A stretch of 64,000 nucleotides of DNA, taken from positions 62,001 to 126,000 of the forward strand of contig CAWHZU010000028.1 of NCBI GenBank assembly GCA_963833885.1. The letters are read 5' to 3'. The DNA comes from JASHPR01 sp963833885. Its GTDB lineage: Bacteria > Actinomycetota > Actinomycetes > Streptosporangiales > Streptosporangiaceae. The translations under genes were made by a program, and so were the position numbers. The notes beneath the pieces were generated by a model. The model saw only the letters and a program-made list of their open reading frames with translations, ran no database searches and had not been told where the DNA came from. Shown one piece after another: positions 42,752 to 49,650 of this stretch (the stretch's first letter is position 1; the number at the start of each line of letters is the position of its first letter).

Positions 42752-43741
42752 ATGACAAACCAGGCCGGCCGGGATAACGCGGCCCGGCTGAACGAGGCGG
42801 GCGGGACCAGCCTCGCGGCAGGCACCTCCGCCGTGGAGGTCACGCACCTCCGCAAGAGTTACGGATCCGTGGTAGCGGTGGACGACGTCTCGTTCTCGGT
42901 GGCTGAGGGCGAGATCTTCGGGATCCTGGGGCCGAACGGCGCGGGGAAAACCACCACCGTCGAGTGCGTCATCGGGCTCCGCGAACCAGACGCCGGAACC
43001 ATCCGGCTGCTTGGCCTGGACCCCCAGGCCGACCGGAAGCAGGTCCACGAGATCGTCGGCGTGCAGCTGCAGGCCAGCGCGTTCCCGGCCAAGCTCAGGG
43101 TGGGCGAGATCCTCGACATGTACCGCACTTTCTACCGAAGGCCCGCCGACGCCAACGAACTGGTCGAAGCGCTCGGGCTCGCCGGGAAGCGCAGCGACTA
43201 CTACCGGTCCCTGTCCGGTGGCCAGCGGCAGCGGCTGTCGGTGGCGCTGGCGCTCATCGGCGGGCCGAGAATCGCGGTGCTCGACGAGATGACGGCCGGC
43301 CTGGACCCCCAGGGCCGCCGCGAAGCCTGGCGGCTCATCGAGCAGGTCCGCGACCGCGGCACCACGATCCTGCTGGTCACTCACTTCATGGAGGAAGCCG
43401 AGCGGCTGTGCGACCGGGTAGCACTGATCGACGCGGGGCGCATCATCGCCCTGGACACCCCGGCGGGGCTCGTCGCGCGGGCCAGGGGCGGCAAGACCGT
43501 GCGGTTCGTGCCGTCCGGCCCGTTCGACGAGGCCCTGCTGACCGGCCTGGCCGAGGTGACCGGGGTCGAACGCGACGGCCGTTACGTCGTCGTCACCGGG
43601 ACGGGTGAACTCGTCAACGCGGTGGTCCTCGCGCTGCACGCGGCCGGGGTGGACGCGCGGGACGTACGGCTCGATGAGGCGAGCCTCGAGGACGCGTTCG
43701 TGCGCCTCACCGCAGAGCACGATCATGGAGGGCAGTCATGA
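42752..43741 (+). CDS. ABC-2 type transporter ATP-binding protein (drug/polyketide export type)
   Basis: The 329-residue ATPase has Walker A GPNGAGKTT, signature LSGGQRQRL, Walker B IAVLDEMTAGLD and the H-loop LLVTHFM, all in order. A C-terminal domain of about 90 residues (KTVRFVPSG ... LEDAFVRLTAEH) is typical of DrrA-like exporters. ATG at 42752 has GAGG upstream. It overlaps its permease partner by ATGA (43738-43741). The frameshifted LuxR regulator lies 117 bp upstream on the same strand and may once have controlled it. Confidence 0.93.
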   Translation: MTNQAGRDNAARLNEAGGTSLAAGTSAVEVTHLRKSYGSVVAVDDVSFSVAEGEIFGILGPNGAGKTTTVECVIGLREPDAGTIRLLGLDPQADRKQVHEIVGVQLQASAFPAKLRVGEILDMYRTFYRRPADANELVEALGLAGKRSDYYRSLSGGQRQRLSVALALIGGPRIAVLDEMTAGLDPQGRREAWRLIEQVRDRGTTILLVTHFMEEAERLCDRVALIDAGRIIALDTPAGLVARARGGKTVRFVPSGPFDEALLTGLAEVTGVERDGRYVVVTGTGELVNAVVLALHAAGVDARDVRLDEASLEDAFVRLTAEHDHGGQS

Positions 43742-44517
43742 ACGGCGTGTTTACGTTCGTGCGGCCGCGGGCGCCGCGTTCCGCGTTCGGCGCGATTCTC
43801 CGCAACGAGGCGCGGCTCGTCTGGCGTCAGCCCGCCGGAGCGATCACCGCCATCGGGATCGCGACGCTGATCCTGGTCATCCTCGGTGTGCTTCCGGTGT
43901 TCAAGCAGCCCAGCTCGCGCCTTGACGGCCTGACGCCGTTCCAGATTTACATCCCGATCCTCATCTCGTTCTCGATCGGGATACTCGCGCTGGTCTACCT
44001 CCCCGGCCCGCTGGTCTCCTACCGGGAACTGGGCATCCTGCGCCGCCTGTCGGTCACGCCGGTGCCGGCCTCATGGGTGCTGGCCGCGCAGCTCGCCGTT
44101 CAGGCGTGCCTGATGCTGATCGCGGTGCTGATCATCTTTGTGGTGAGCGTCGCGTTCTTCGGTCAGCACGCCCCGGGAAACCTGGGTGGCTTCCTGCTGG
44201 CCCTGGTGCTGTCCATCGCCGCCCTGTTCGCGATCGGCCTGTGGATCGCGGCGGTGGCCCGAACCTCGGGTGCCGTGCGCGGCATATCGGCCGCGGTGCT
44301 CTACCCGCTGCTGTTTTTTTCCGGCTTGTACTACCCGGTCCAGCTGATGCCGAGCGTGATGCTGGACATCAGCCACTTCACGCCGCTCGGCGCGGTCGTG
44401 CAGGCGACCGTGTACCCGATGTTCGGCGAGTTCCCGCCGACGTCGCCGCTGCTGGTCCTCGCGGCGTATGCGCTTGTGTTCGGCTTCCTGGCCAGGCGCT
44501 TCTTCCGATGGGAGTAG
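43738..44517 (+). CDS. ABC-2 type transporter permease
   Basis: The 259-residue membrane protein has six hydrophobic helices (about residues 38-255), an N-terminal amphipathic stretch (ILRNEARLVWRQP) and the loop LVSYRELGILRRLSVTPVPA that couples to the ATPase in DrrB-like permeases. The last helix is preceded by HFTPLGAVVQATVYPMFGEF, conserved in this family. It pairs with the ATPase through the ATGA overlap at 43738. Substrate unknown. Confidence 0.92.
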   Translation: MNGVFTFVRPRAPRSAFGAILRNEARLVWRQPAGAITAIGIATLILVILGVLPVFKQPSSRLDGLTPFQIYIPILISFSIGILALVYLPGPLVSYRELGILRRLSVTPVPASWVLAAQLAVQACLMLIAVLIIFVVSVAFFGQHAPGNLGGFLLALVLSIAALFAIGLWIAAVARTSGAVRGISAAVLYPLLFFSGLYYPVQLMPSVMLDISHFTPLGAVVQATVYPMFGEFPPTSPLLVLAAYALVFGFLARRFFRWE

Positions 44518-44587
44518 GCACGATGACCCGTCCTGCTCGCCTGCGAATCGATGTACACCCCTTCGGGTGGAATGAGAGGAGAGAGCC

Positions 44588-44926
44588 ATGTCTACCGTCA
44601 CTGTTCCCCGGGCGGATCTGACGACCGAGGAGGTGGTCACGGTGCTGCGCGACGGCCTCGGGCCCGACTACAACGTGCTGCCCGGGATGGCCATGCGCCG
44701 GCTGCCCTTCCTGGCCCCGCACGAAGGCCGGCCGAACAAGATCGTGGTCGGCACCGGCGACAACCGGGTCATCAAGGCACAGGTGACGATCACCCCCGGG
44801 GACGGGCGGTCCGAGGTGCGGATCAGCCCCGGCGGGTTCACGACCACCTTCGTCCTCAACACCTTCGGCATCGTGCGCAAGGTCCGCGCGGTGCTGGCCG
44901 ACTCGCCGCGCCTGTCAGCGCGCTGA
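44588..44926 (+). CDS. Small conserved hypothetical protein (112 aa)
   Basis: The 112-residue protein follows the exporter by 70 bp and has a strong ribosome-binding site (GAGAGGAGAG, about 7 bp before ATG 44588). It has a short N-terminal helix (TTEEVVTVLRDGLG) and then alternating strands (KIVVGTGDNRVIKAQVTITP, SEVRISPGGFTTTFVLNTFG) and a final helix, like a small alpha+beta domain. No catalytic motif or membrane segment is visible and the family is not recognised. It may be co-transcribed with the exporter. A terminator hairpin lies 36 bp after its stop. Confidence 0.72.
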   Translation: MSTVTVPRADLTTEEVVTVLRDGLGPDYNVLPGMAMRRLPFLAPHEGRPNKIVVGTGDNRVIKAQVTITPGDGRSEVRISPGGFTTTFVLNTFGIVRKVRAVLADSPRLSAR

Positions 44927-44961
44927 GCGGTGTCGCCGGGCTCTGCGCCCGAGTTGCGGCG

Positions 44962-44985
44962 GGGGCCACCAGCCGTGGTGGCCCC
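44962..44985 (+). terminator. Rho-independent-like hairpin after the small hypothetical gene
   Basis: GGGGCCACC (44962-44970) and GGTGGCCCC (44977-44985) form a 9-bp stem with a 6-nt loop, 36 bp after the stop at 44926. There is no T-run, as usual in high-GC actinobacteria. Confidence 0.7.
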
Positions 44986-45049
44986 TGGCGTCCTGGATCG
45001 CGCACCGAAACTCAGGCTCCTGGCGTCCTGGATCGCACACCGAAACGCA
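44984..45049. repeat. Two 31-bp near-identical direct repeats
   Basis: The units at 44984-45014 and 45019-45049 share CCTGGCGTCCTGGATCGC, then CACCGAAAC and CA, with 29 of 31 positions identical and a 35-bp period. They lie between the terminator and the chitinase promoter. Function unknown; they may be a local duplication or tandem protein sites. Confidence 0.6.
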
Positions 45050-45096
45050 ATCTCCTATTGACGAGCCAGAGTCGACGGACTACGGTCTGTTCAAAT

Positions 45097-45117
45097 AAAT
45101 AATAAACTTTCCTATTA
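45097..45117. promoter_or_regulatory. Degenerate chitinase operator palindrome
   Basis: The right arm TTTCCTATTA (45108-45117) matches the operator before the GH18 gene at 24681. The left arm (45097-45106) keeps 7 of 10 complementary positions around a central C. It lies 36 bp upstream of the chitinase start at 45153 in an AT-rich stretch, and so probably overlaps the promoter. Confidence 0.55.
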
Positions 45118-45152
45118 GTAGCGGTGGGGACCTCTATCTGTAGGAGGCCGTC

Positions 45153-46457
45153 ATGACTGCGCTGACGGATCGTCGCCCGCTGCTACAGCTAAGCCGCCGC
45201 TTACGGCGGTCACAGCCCATCTGCTGCCACGGATTTTCCCGGCCCTTGGCCGCCGCCGCGGCGCTCGCGCTCGGTGTGGCGACCGCCGCAGCTGCCGTCA
45301 CCGTGGGCAGCGCGCACAGCGCGCGAGCGGCCACCGCGTGGCCCGCCCACGTGTTCGCCCCTTACGTCGACACCGGGCTGAGCAACACGACGCTCACCAC
45401 CGTCGCGGCGGACTACGGCACCCAGTTCTTCATGCTGGCCTTCGTCGACGGCGGCGGCTGCCAGTGGTCCCTGCCGAACGAGTCCAGCTGGCAGTCGCAG
45501 ATCTCCGCGCTGCAGGCCGAGGGCGGGGACGTCGCCATCTCCTTCGGCGGCTACACCGTGGACACCGACGGCGACGACCTTGGGGCGCAGTGCTCCTCGG
45601 CGAGCGCGATGGCCGCGCAAGTCGAGTCCGTGGTCACCACGCTCAACGTCACGCACCTGGACTTCGACATCGAGTCCAGCGAGGAGACGAACACCGCGGA
45701 CGTCGCCCTGACCGCGCAGGCTCTCACTGAGGTGCGCCAGTGGGCCAGCGGCAACGGCGAGCAGCTCACCATCTCTTACACGATCCCGGTGCTGCCGACC
45801 GGGCTGACGAGCAGCGGCGAAGGCGTCCTTACGACGTCGCTCGCCAACGGCTTCACCCCGAACATCGTCAACATCATGACGATGGACTACGGCACATCGG
45901 GCACGGAGATGGGCACCGCGGCGAACCAGGCGCTCGACGCCACCGCCAGCCAGCTCGAGAGCGTCTACGGCATTTCTTCGAGCGCGGCCTATGCGATGCT
46001 CGGCAATACCCCAATGATCGGGCAGAACGATACGTCCGGTGAGATCTTCACGCTCGCCGACGCCGCTACGGTCGAGTCGTACGCGGCGCAGCAGGACATC
46101 GCGCTGCTGTCGTTCTGGGCGGAGGGCCGCGACAACGACGGCTGCCCGGGCACCACCACGGCGGAGTCCACCTGCAGCGGCATCAGCCAGTCAGACGGCG
46201 CGTTCACAGAGGCGTTCCAGCCGTTCACCACCGGCGGGAGCAGCGGGAGCGGGGGCGGCGGGGGAAGCGGCGGCGGGGGTGGCGCGGGCGGCGGAGGCTC
46301 GGGCAGCGGCTGCGCGGCGGCCTGGGTCAGCAGCACCGCGTACGTCTCGGGTGACGAGGTCTCCTACAACGGGGACAACTGGACCGCCAACCAGTGGAAC
46401 TACGACGAGGTCCCCGGCGGCGCTTCCGGCGCCTGGGACAACGACGGCTCCTGCTGA
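45153..46457 (+). CDS. Secreted GH18 chitinase with C-terminal chitin-binding module (CBM5/12-like)
   Basis: The 434-residue protein has a long signal peptide (cleavage near SARAATA), then a GH18 barrel with THLDFDIESSEE (catalytic Glu near residue 174), NIMTMDYGTSG and SFWAEGRDNDGCPG. A Gly/Ser linker (about 360-385) leads to a CBM5/12-type module with AAAWVSSTAYVSGDEVSYNG and a final W-DNDGSC. It should degrade chitin outside the cell. AGGAGG lies 5 bp before ATG 45153. It is closely related in plan to the GH18 proteins at 23629 and 57605. A GH16 gene follows 13 bp later, probably on the same transcript. Confidence 0.92.
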   Translation: MTALTDRRPLLQLSRRLRRSQPICCHGFSRPLAAAAALALGVATAAAAVTVGSAHSARAATAWPAHVFAPYVDTGLSNTTLTTVAADYGTQFFMLAFVDGGGCQWSLPNESSWQSQISALQAEGGDVAISFGGYTVDTDGDDLGAQCSSASAMAAQVESVVTTLNVTHLDFDIESSEETNTADVALTAQALTEVRQWASGNGEQLTISYTIPVLPTGLTSSGEGVLTTSLANGFTPNIVNIMTMDYGTSGTEMGTAANQALDATASQLESVYGISSSAAYAMLGNTPMIGQNDTSGEIFTLADAATVESYAAQQDIALLSFWAEGRDNDGCPGTTTAESTCSGISQSDGAFTEAFQPFTTGGSSGSGGGGGSGGGGGAGGGGSGSGCAAAWVSSTAYVSGDEVSYNGDNWTANQWNYDEVPGGASGAWDNDGSC

Positions 46458-46470
46458 GAAGGGAACGGCG

Positions 46471-47750
46471 ATGACTGCAATCAGACGGCTGACCGCGCTG
46501 CTCGCCGTGGTGGTCACTGCCGCCGCGCTGTCGATCGGCGTCGCCACCACGGCACTGGCGGCCAACCCGCCGCCCGCGCCCGGCACCGGCTGGACCACCG
46601 TTTTCGACGACAACTTCACCGGCCCCGCCGGGAGCGCGCCGTCCTACAACTGGATGTACGACACCGGTCCCGGATCCAGCTTCGGAACCGGCGAGATCGA
46701 GACGATGACGAACTCGGCGAGCAACGTCTATCTCGACGGCAACGGCCATCTCGACATCACCGCGCTGGACAACAACGGCTCGTGGACGTCTGGCCGCATC
46801 CAGACCACGAGCCCCAACGTGGGCGCGCCGGCCGGCGGCGAGCTGGAGGTAACCGCGTCCATCGAGCAGCCGAACGCCGGCCCGGATACTGGCCGGCGTT
46901 CTGGATGCTCGGGCCGGGCCAGTGGCCCGAGAACGGCGAGATCGACATCATGGAGGACGTCAACTCGCTGTCTGAGGTCTCCGGCACGATCCACTGCGGC
47001 ACCGATCCCGGCGGGCCGTGCAACGAGCCCGACGGCATCGGCAGCGGGCTGACCGCCTGCTCCGGCTGCCAGAGCGGCTACCACACCTACACGATGATCT
47101 TGAACCGCACAAACACGTCGGACGAGTCGGTCACTTTCTACCTGGACGGCAACCCGTACTTCAGCGTGAACGAGAGCCAGGTCGGCGCTGCGACGTGGCA
47201 GGCGGCGTTCGACCACGACCTGTCGATCATCCTCGACCTGGCGATCGGCGGCGGGTACCCGGACGGCGTCTGCGGCTGCACCACCCCGACGAGCGCCACG
47301 GCCTCGGGCGGCACGATGAGCGTTGCCTACGTCGCGGCGTACGAGTCGACCGGCGCCACCCTCGGCCCGACCGGGCCGGTCACCGGGTACGACGGTCTCT
47401 GCATCGACGACCAGAGCGCCAGCACCGCGAATTACAACCCCGTTCAGGTCTACACGTGCAATGGGACCGACGCGCAGCAGTGGACGTTCGACACGGCGAA
47501 CGACACTCTGCAGGTGCTCGGCATGTGCATGGATATCAACGCCGGCGGGACGGCGGACGGCACGCTCGTGGACCTGTACTACTGCAACGGGTCGGGCGCG
47601 CAGGTCTGGCAGCCGCAGAGCGACGGCGCGCTCTACAACCCCCAGTCAGGCAAGTGTCTCGACGATACGAACTGGTCCACGACGCCCGGGACGCAACTTC
47701 AGATCTGGGACTGTAGCGGCAACGCGAACCAGCAATGGAGCCTGCCATGA
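46471..47750 (+). pseudogene. GH16 beta-glucanase with ricin-type CBM13, frameshifted
   Basis: ATG 46471 (GAAGGGAA upstream) opens a signal peptide (cleavage near TTALAAN) and a GH16 laminarinase-like domain. Near 46886 the frame breaks: before it reads ASIEQPNAG, and the family sequence resumes one frame over as YWPAFWMLGPGQWPENGEID. Inserting one G in the CCCGG run would restore it. The catalytic GH16 motif GEIDIMED lies in the second part, followed by a QxW-repeat ricin-B/CBM13 domain (CIDDQSAS ... QQWTF ... QVWQP ... QQWSLP) to 47750. Either a recent one-base deletion has inactivated it or the base is missing from the assembly. Otherwise it would hydrolyse beta-1,3-glucan in partnership with the chitinase. 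Confidence 0.85.
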
Positions 47751-47779
47751 GGGCACTCTCCCGCCGCAGCGCCCGCTGG

Positions 47780-48418
47780 TCAGTTCGCGCTCACAGCCTC
47801 GGCCGACGATCTCAGGACTGCGGCGGAGGCGCGAGCTAGCAGCCACTCGTTCGAACGCTCCAACGACCAGCCGAACACGTCGCGGGTTCGGAGCAGGCCA
47901 TCGATGCCGTAGTAGTAGGTGATGATCCGGCTGGCTAGCCGTGCGTCGACGCCGTTGCGCAGGGCGCCGATGTCCCCGAGATGGTGGCAGATCACGGTGA
48001 GATTGCGGTTATGCCGCCTTTGCGCGGTGGCGAGCACCGCGCCGGACTCGTCATCGTGCGGCGCGACGTCGATCACTACCCGGATGACGTCGCCCCACTG
48101 CTTGGTGATCTGGAGGTAGGCGGTGCTCAGGGTCTGCATCACAACGGCGGCGTCGGGAGCGGCGAGTGACTCCTGCAGGGAGTCGGCGACCATAGGAGCC
48201 TGCGTCCAGCTGTCCATAAGCGATCGCAACAAGCCGTGCTTGCCTCCGCACTGCGCGTACACCGTCGCTGGAGACACCCGGCTGAGCTTGGCGATCTGCT
48301 CGACCTTAGTCTGGAAGAAACCGTTCTCGGCGAAGAGTCGGCGCGCCGCGGCAATCACCGCAACGCGGGTCTGGTCCGCATACTCCTCGCGACGTGGCCG
48401 ATCGGCTGGTCCGTCCAT
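47780..48418 (-). CDS. TetR-family transcriptional regulator
   Basis: The 212-residue protein has the TetR HTH (about residues 20-65; KVEQIAKLSRVSPATVYAQC, then GGKHGLLRSL). A long C-terminal domain includes HHLGDIGALRNGVDARLASR, typical of mycobacterial-type TetR proteins. It starts at ATG 48418, divergent from an alpha/beta hydrolase. A nested palindrome centred at 48483 in the 111-bp spacer is the probable operator. It converges with the GH16 gene (29 bp). Confidence 0.9.
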   Translation of the reverse strand: MDGPADRPRREEYADQTRVAVIAAARRLFAENGFFQTKVEQIAKLSRVSPATVYAQCGGKHGLLRSLMDSWTQAPMVADSLQESLAAPDAAVVMQTLSTAYLQITKQWGDVIRVVIDVAPHDDESGAVLATAQRRHNRNLTVICHHLGDIGALRNGVDARLASRIITYYYGIDGLLRTRDVFGWSLERSNEWLLARASAAVLRSSAEAVSAN

Positions 48419-48463
48419 AACGACATGTTAGTCATCAGAGGGGTTCTTGGCTTGTTAGCTGAC

Positions 48464-48502
48464 AACTCTGACTGTTAGAGTCGAACTCTAGCGAGCAGAG
48501 TT
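48464..48502. promoter_or_regulatory. Nested, concentric palindromic operator between TetR and hydrolase genes
   Basis: The inner dyad TAGAGT-CGA-ACTCTA (48476-48490) and the outer dyad AACTCTG (48464-48470) / CAGAGTT (48496-48502) share exactly the same centre, 48483. All four arms are variants of ACTCT. This is what two TetR dimers binding side by side or on opposite faces would require. It lies 28 bp before the hydrolase start. Confidence 0.75.
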
Positions 48503-48529
48503 ACCTTCTAGCTGGACAGCGAGGCAGAC

Positions 48530-49354
48530 ATGGCCGAGTTCACCACCAGAGACGGAACTCAGATCTTCTTCAAGGACTGGGGCGAGGGTCAGCCGATCGT
48601 CTTCAGTCACGGATGGCCCCTGTCGTCCGACGACTGGGACGCCCAGATGCTCTTCTTCCTGCACCACGGCTACCGGGTGATCGCCCATGACCGGCGCGGG
48701 CACGGCCGCTCCGCACAGGTCAGCGAGGGCAACGACATGGACCACTACGCCGACGACCTCGCCGACCTGACTCAGCACCTTGACCTGCATGACGCCATCC
48801 ACATCGGGCACTCCGCGGGCGGCGGAGAGGTGGCGCGCTACCTCGGCCGCCACGGCGAGACTCGCGTGGCGAAGGTCGTGCTGGTCAGCGCAGTGACCCC
48901 GTCGGTCCTGCAGACCGACGCTAATCCAGCCGGAGTGCCCAAGGCAGCCTTCGAGGGCTTCCACACGGCGCTGGCGGCGAACCGGGCGGAGTTCTACCAA
49001 GCCGTAGCTTCCGGGCCGTTCTACAACTTCGACCAGCCGGGCGTGACGCCATCGGAACCGGTCATCGCGAACTGGTGGCGCCAGGGCATGATGGGCGGCG
49101 CGAAGGGTCAATACGACTGCGTCTCGGAGTTCATCAGCCAGGACTACTCCGAAGACCTGAAGAAGGTCACCGTGCCGGTCCTCGCCATGAACGGAGACGG
49201 CGACCAGGTCGTCCCCCACGACAGTTCAGGTCCCCGGGCCGTCAAACTGGTGCAGAACGGCACGCTGAAGACGTACCCGGGCTTCCCGCACGGGATGCTG
49301 ACCACGCACGCCGACGTGCTCAACCCCGACTTGCTGGCGTTTATCCAGTCCTGA
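48530..49354 (+). CDS. Alpha/beta hydrolase, cofactor-free haloperoxidase/esterase type
   Basis: The 274-residue protein matches the non-heme chloroperoxidase family. The oxyanion segment is FSHGWPLSSDDWDAQM, the nucleophile elbow GHSAGGGE (Ser95), the acid in NGDGDQVVP (about Asp225) and the His in GFPHGM (His254). These enzymes are esterases with side perhydrolase activity. No signal peptide is seen. Control by the divergent TetR protein is strongly suggested by the concentric operator. A GC-rich terminator follows at 49444. Confidence 0.92.
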   Translation: MAEFTTRDGTQIFFKDWGEGQPIVFSHGWPLSSDDWDAQMLFFLHHGYRVIAHDRRGHGRSAQVSEGNDMDHYADDLADLTQHLDLHDAIHIGHSAGGGEVARYLGRHGETRVAKVVLVSAVTPSVLQTDANPAGVPKAAFEGFHTALAANRAEFYQAVASGPFYNFDQPGVTPSEPVIANWWRQGMMGGAKGQYDCVSEFISQDYSEDLKKVTVPVLAMNGDGDQVVPHDSSGPRAVKLVQNGTLKTYPGFPHGMLTTHADVLNPDLLAFIQS

Positions 49355-49443
49355 TCGCCACGATGCGCGGAAGACGGCCCCGTGTGGCACCGGTCCGAGG
49401 CTGCGTGAGCTGGGGACACGCTTACAAGTCCGGTTGCAACCAG

Positions 49444-49486
49444 CAAGCAGAAGGCCCGGAGGCTGATGCCTCCGGGCCTCTCGCTT
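49444..49486 (+). terminator. Terminator hairpin after the alpha/beta hydrolase
   Basis: An 11-bp perfect stem (GGCCCGGAGGC 49453-49463 / GCCTCCGGGCC 49468-49478) with a TGAT loop lies inside a further CAAGC/GCTTG pairing (49444-49448 with 49482-49486). It is about 90 bp after the stop at 49354. The rest of the gap to 49650 shows no convincing gene. Confidence 0.75.
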
Positions 49487-49650
49487 GGTAGCGAGGCGGT
49501 CGCCGCCGGAGGCGTGATGGTCGACGTGCCCGGCGCCGCGGCGGGGGTGCCGGCCGGGTTCTGCCAGGCCCGGCGGTGGCTCTACGCTGGCATACCTGCT
49601 GCCGTGCGCCGCGCCTCGCAGCGCGTTCAGGCTGAGTCGTGGAGATATAA

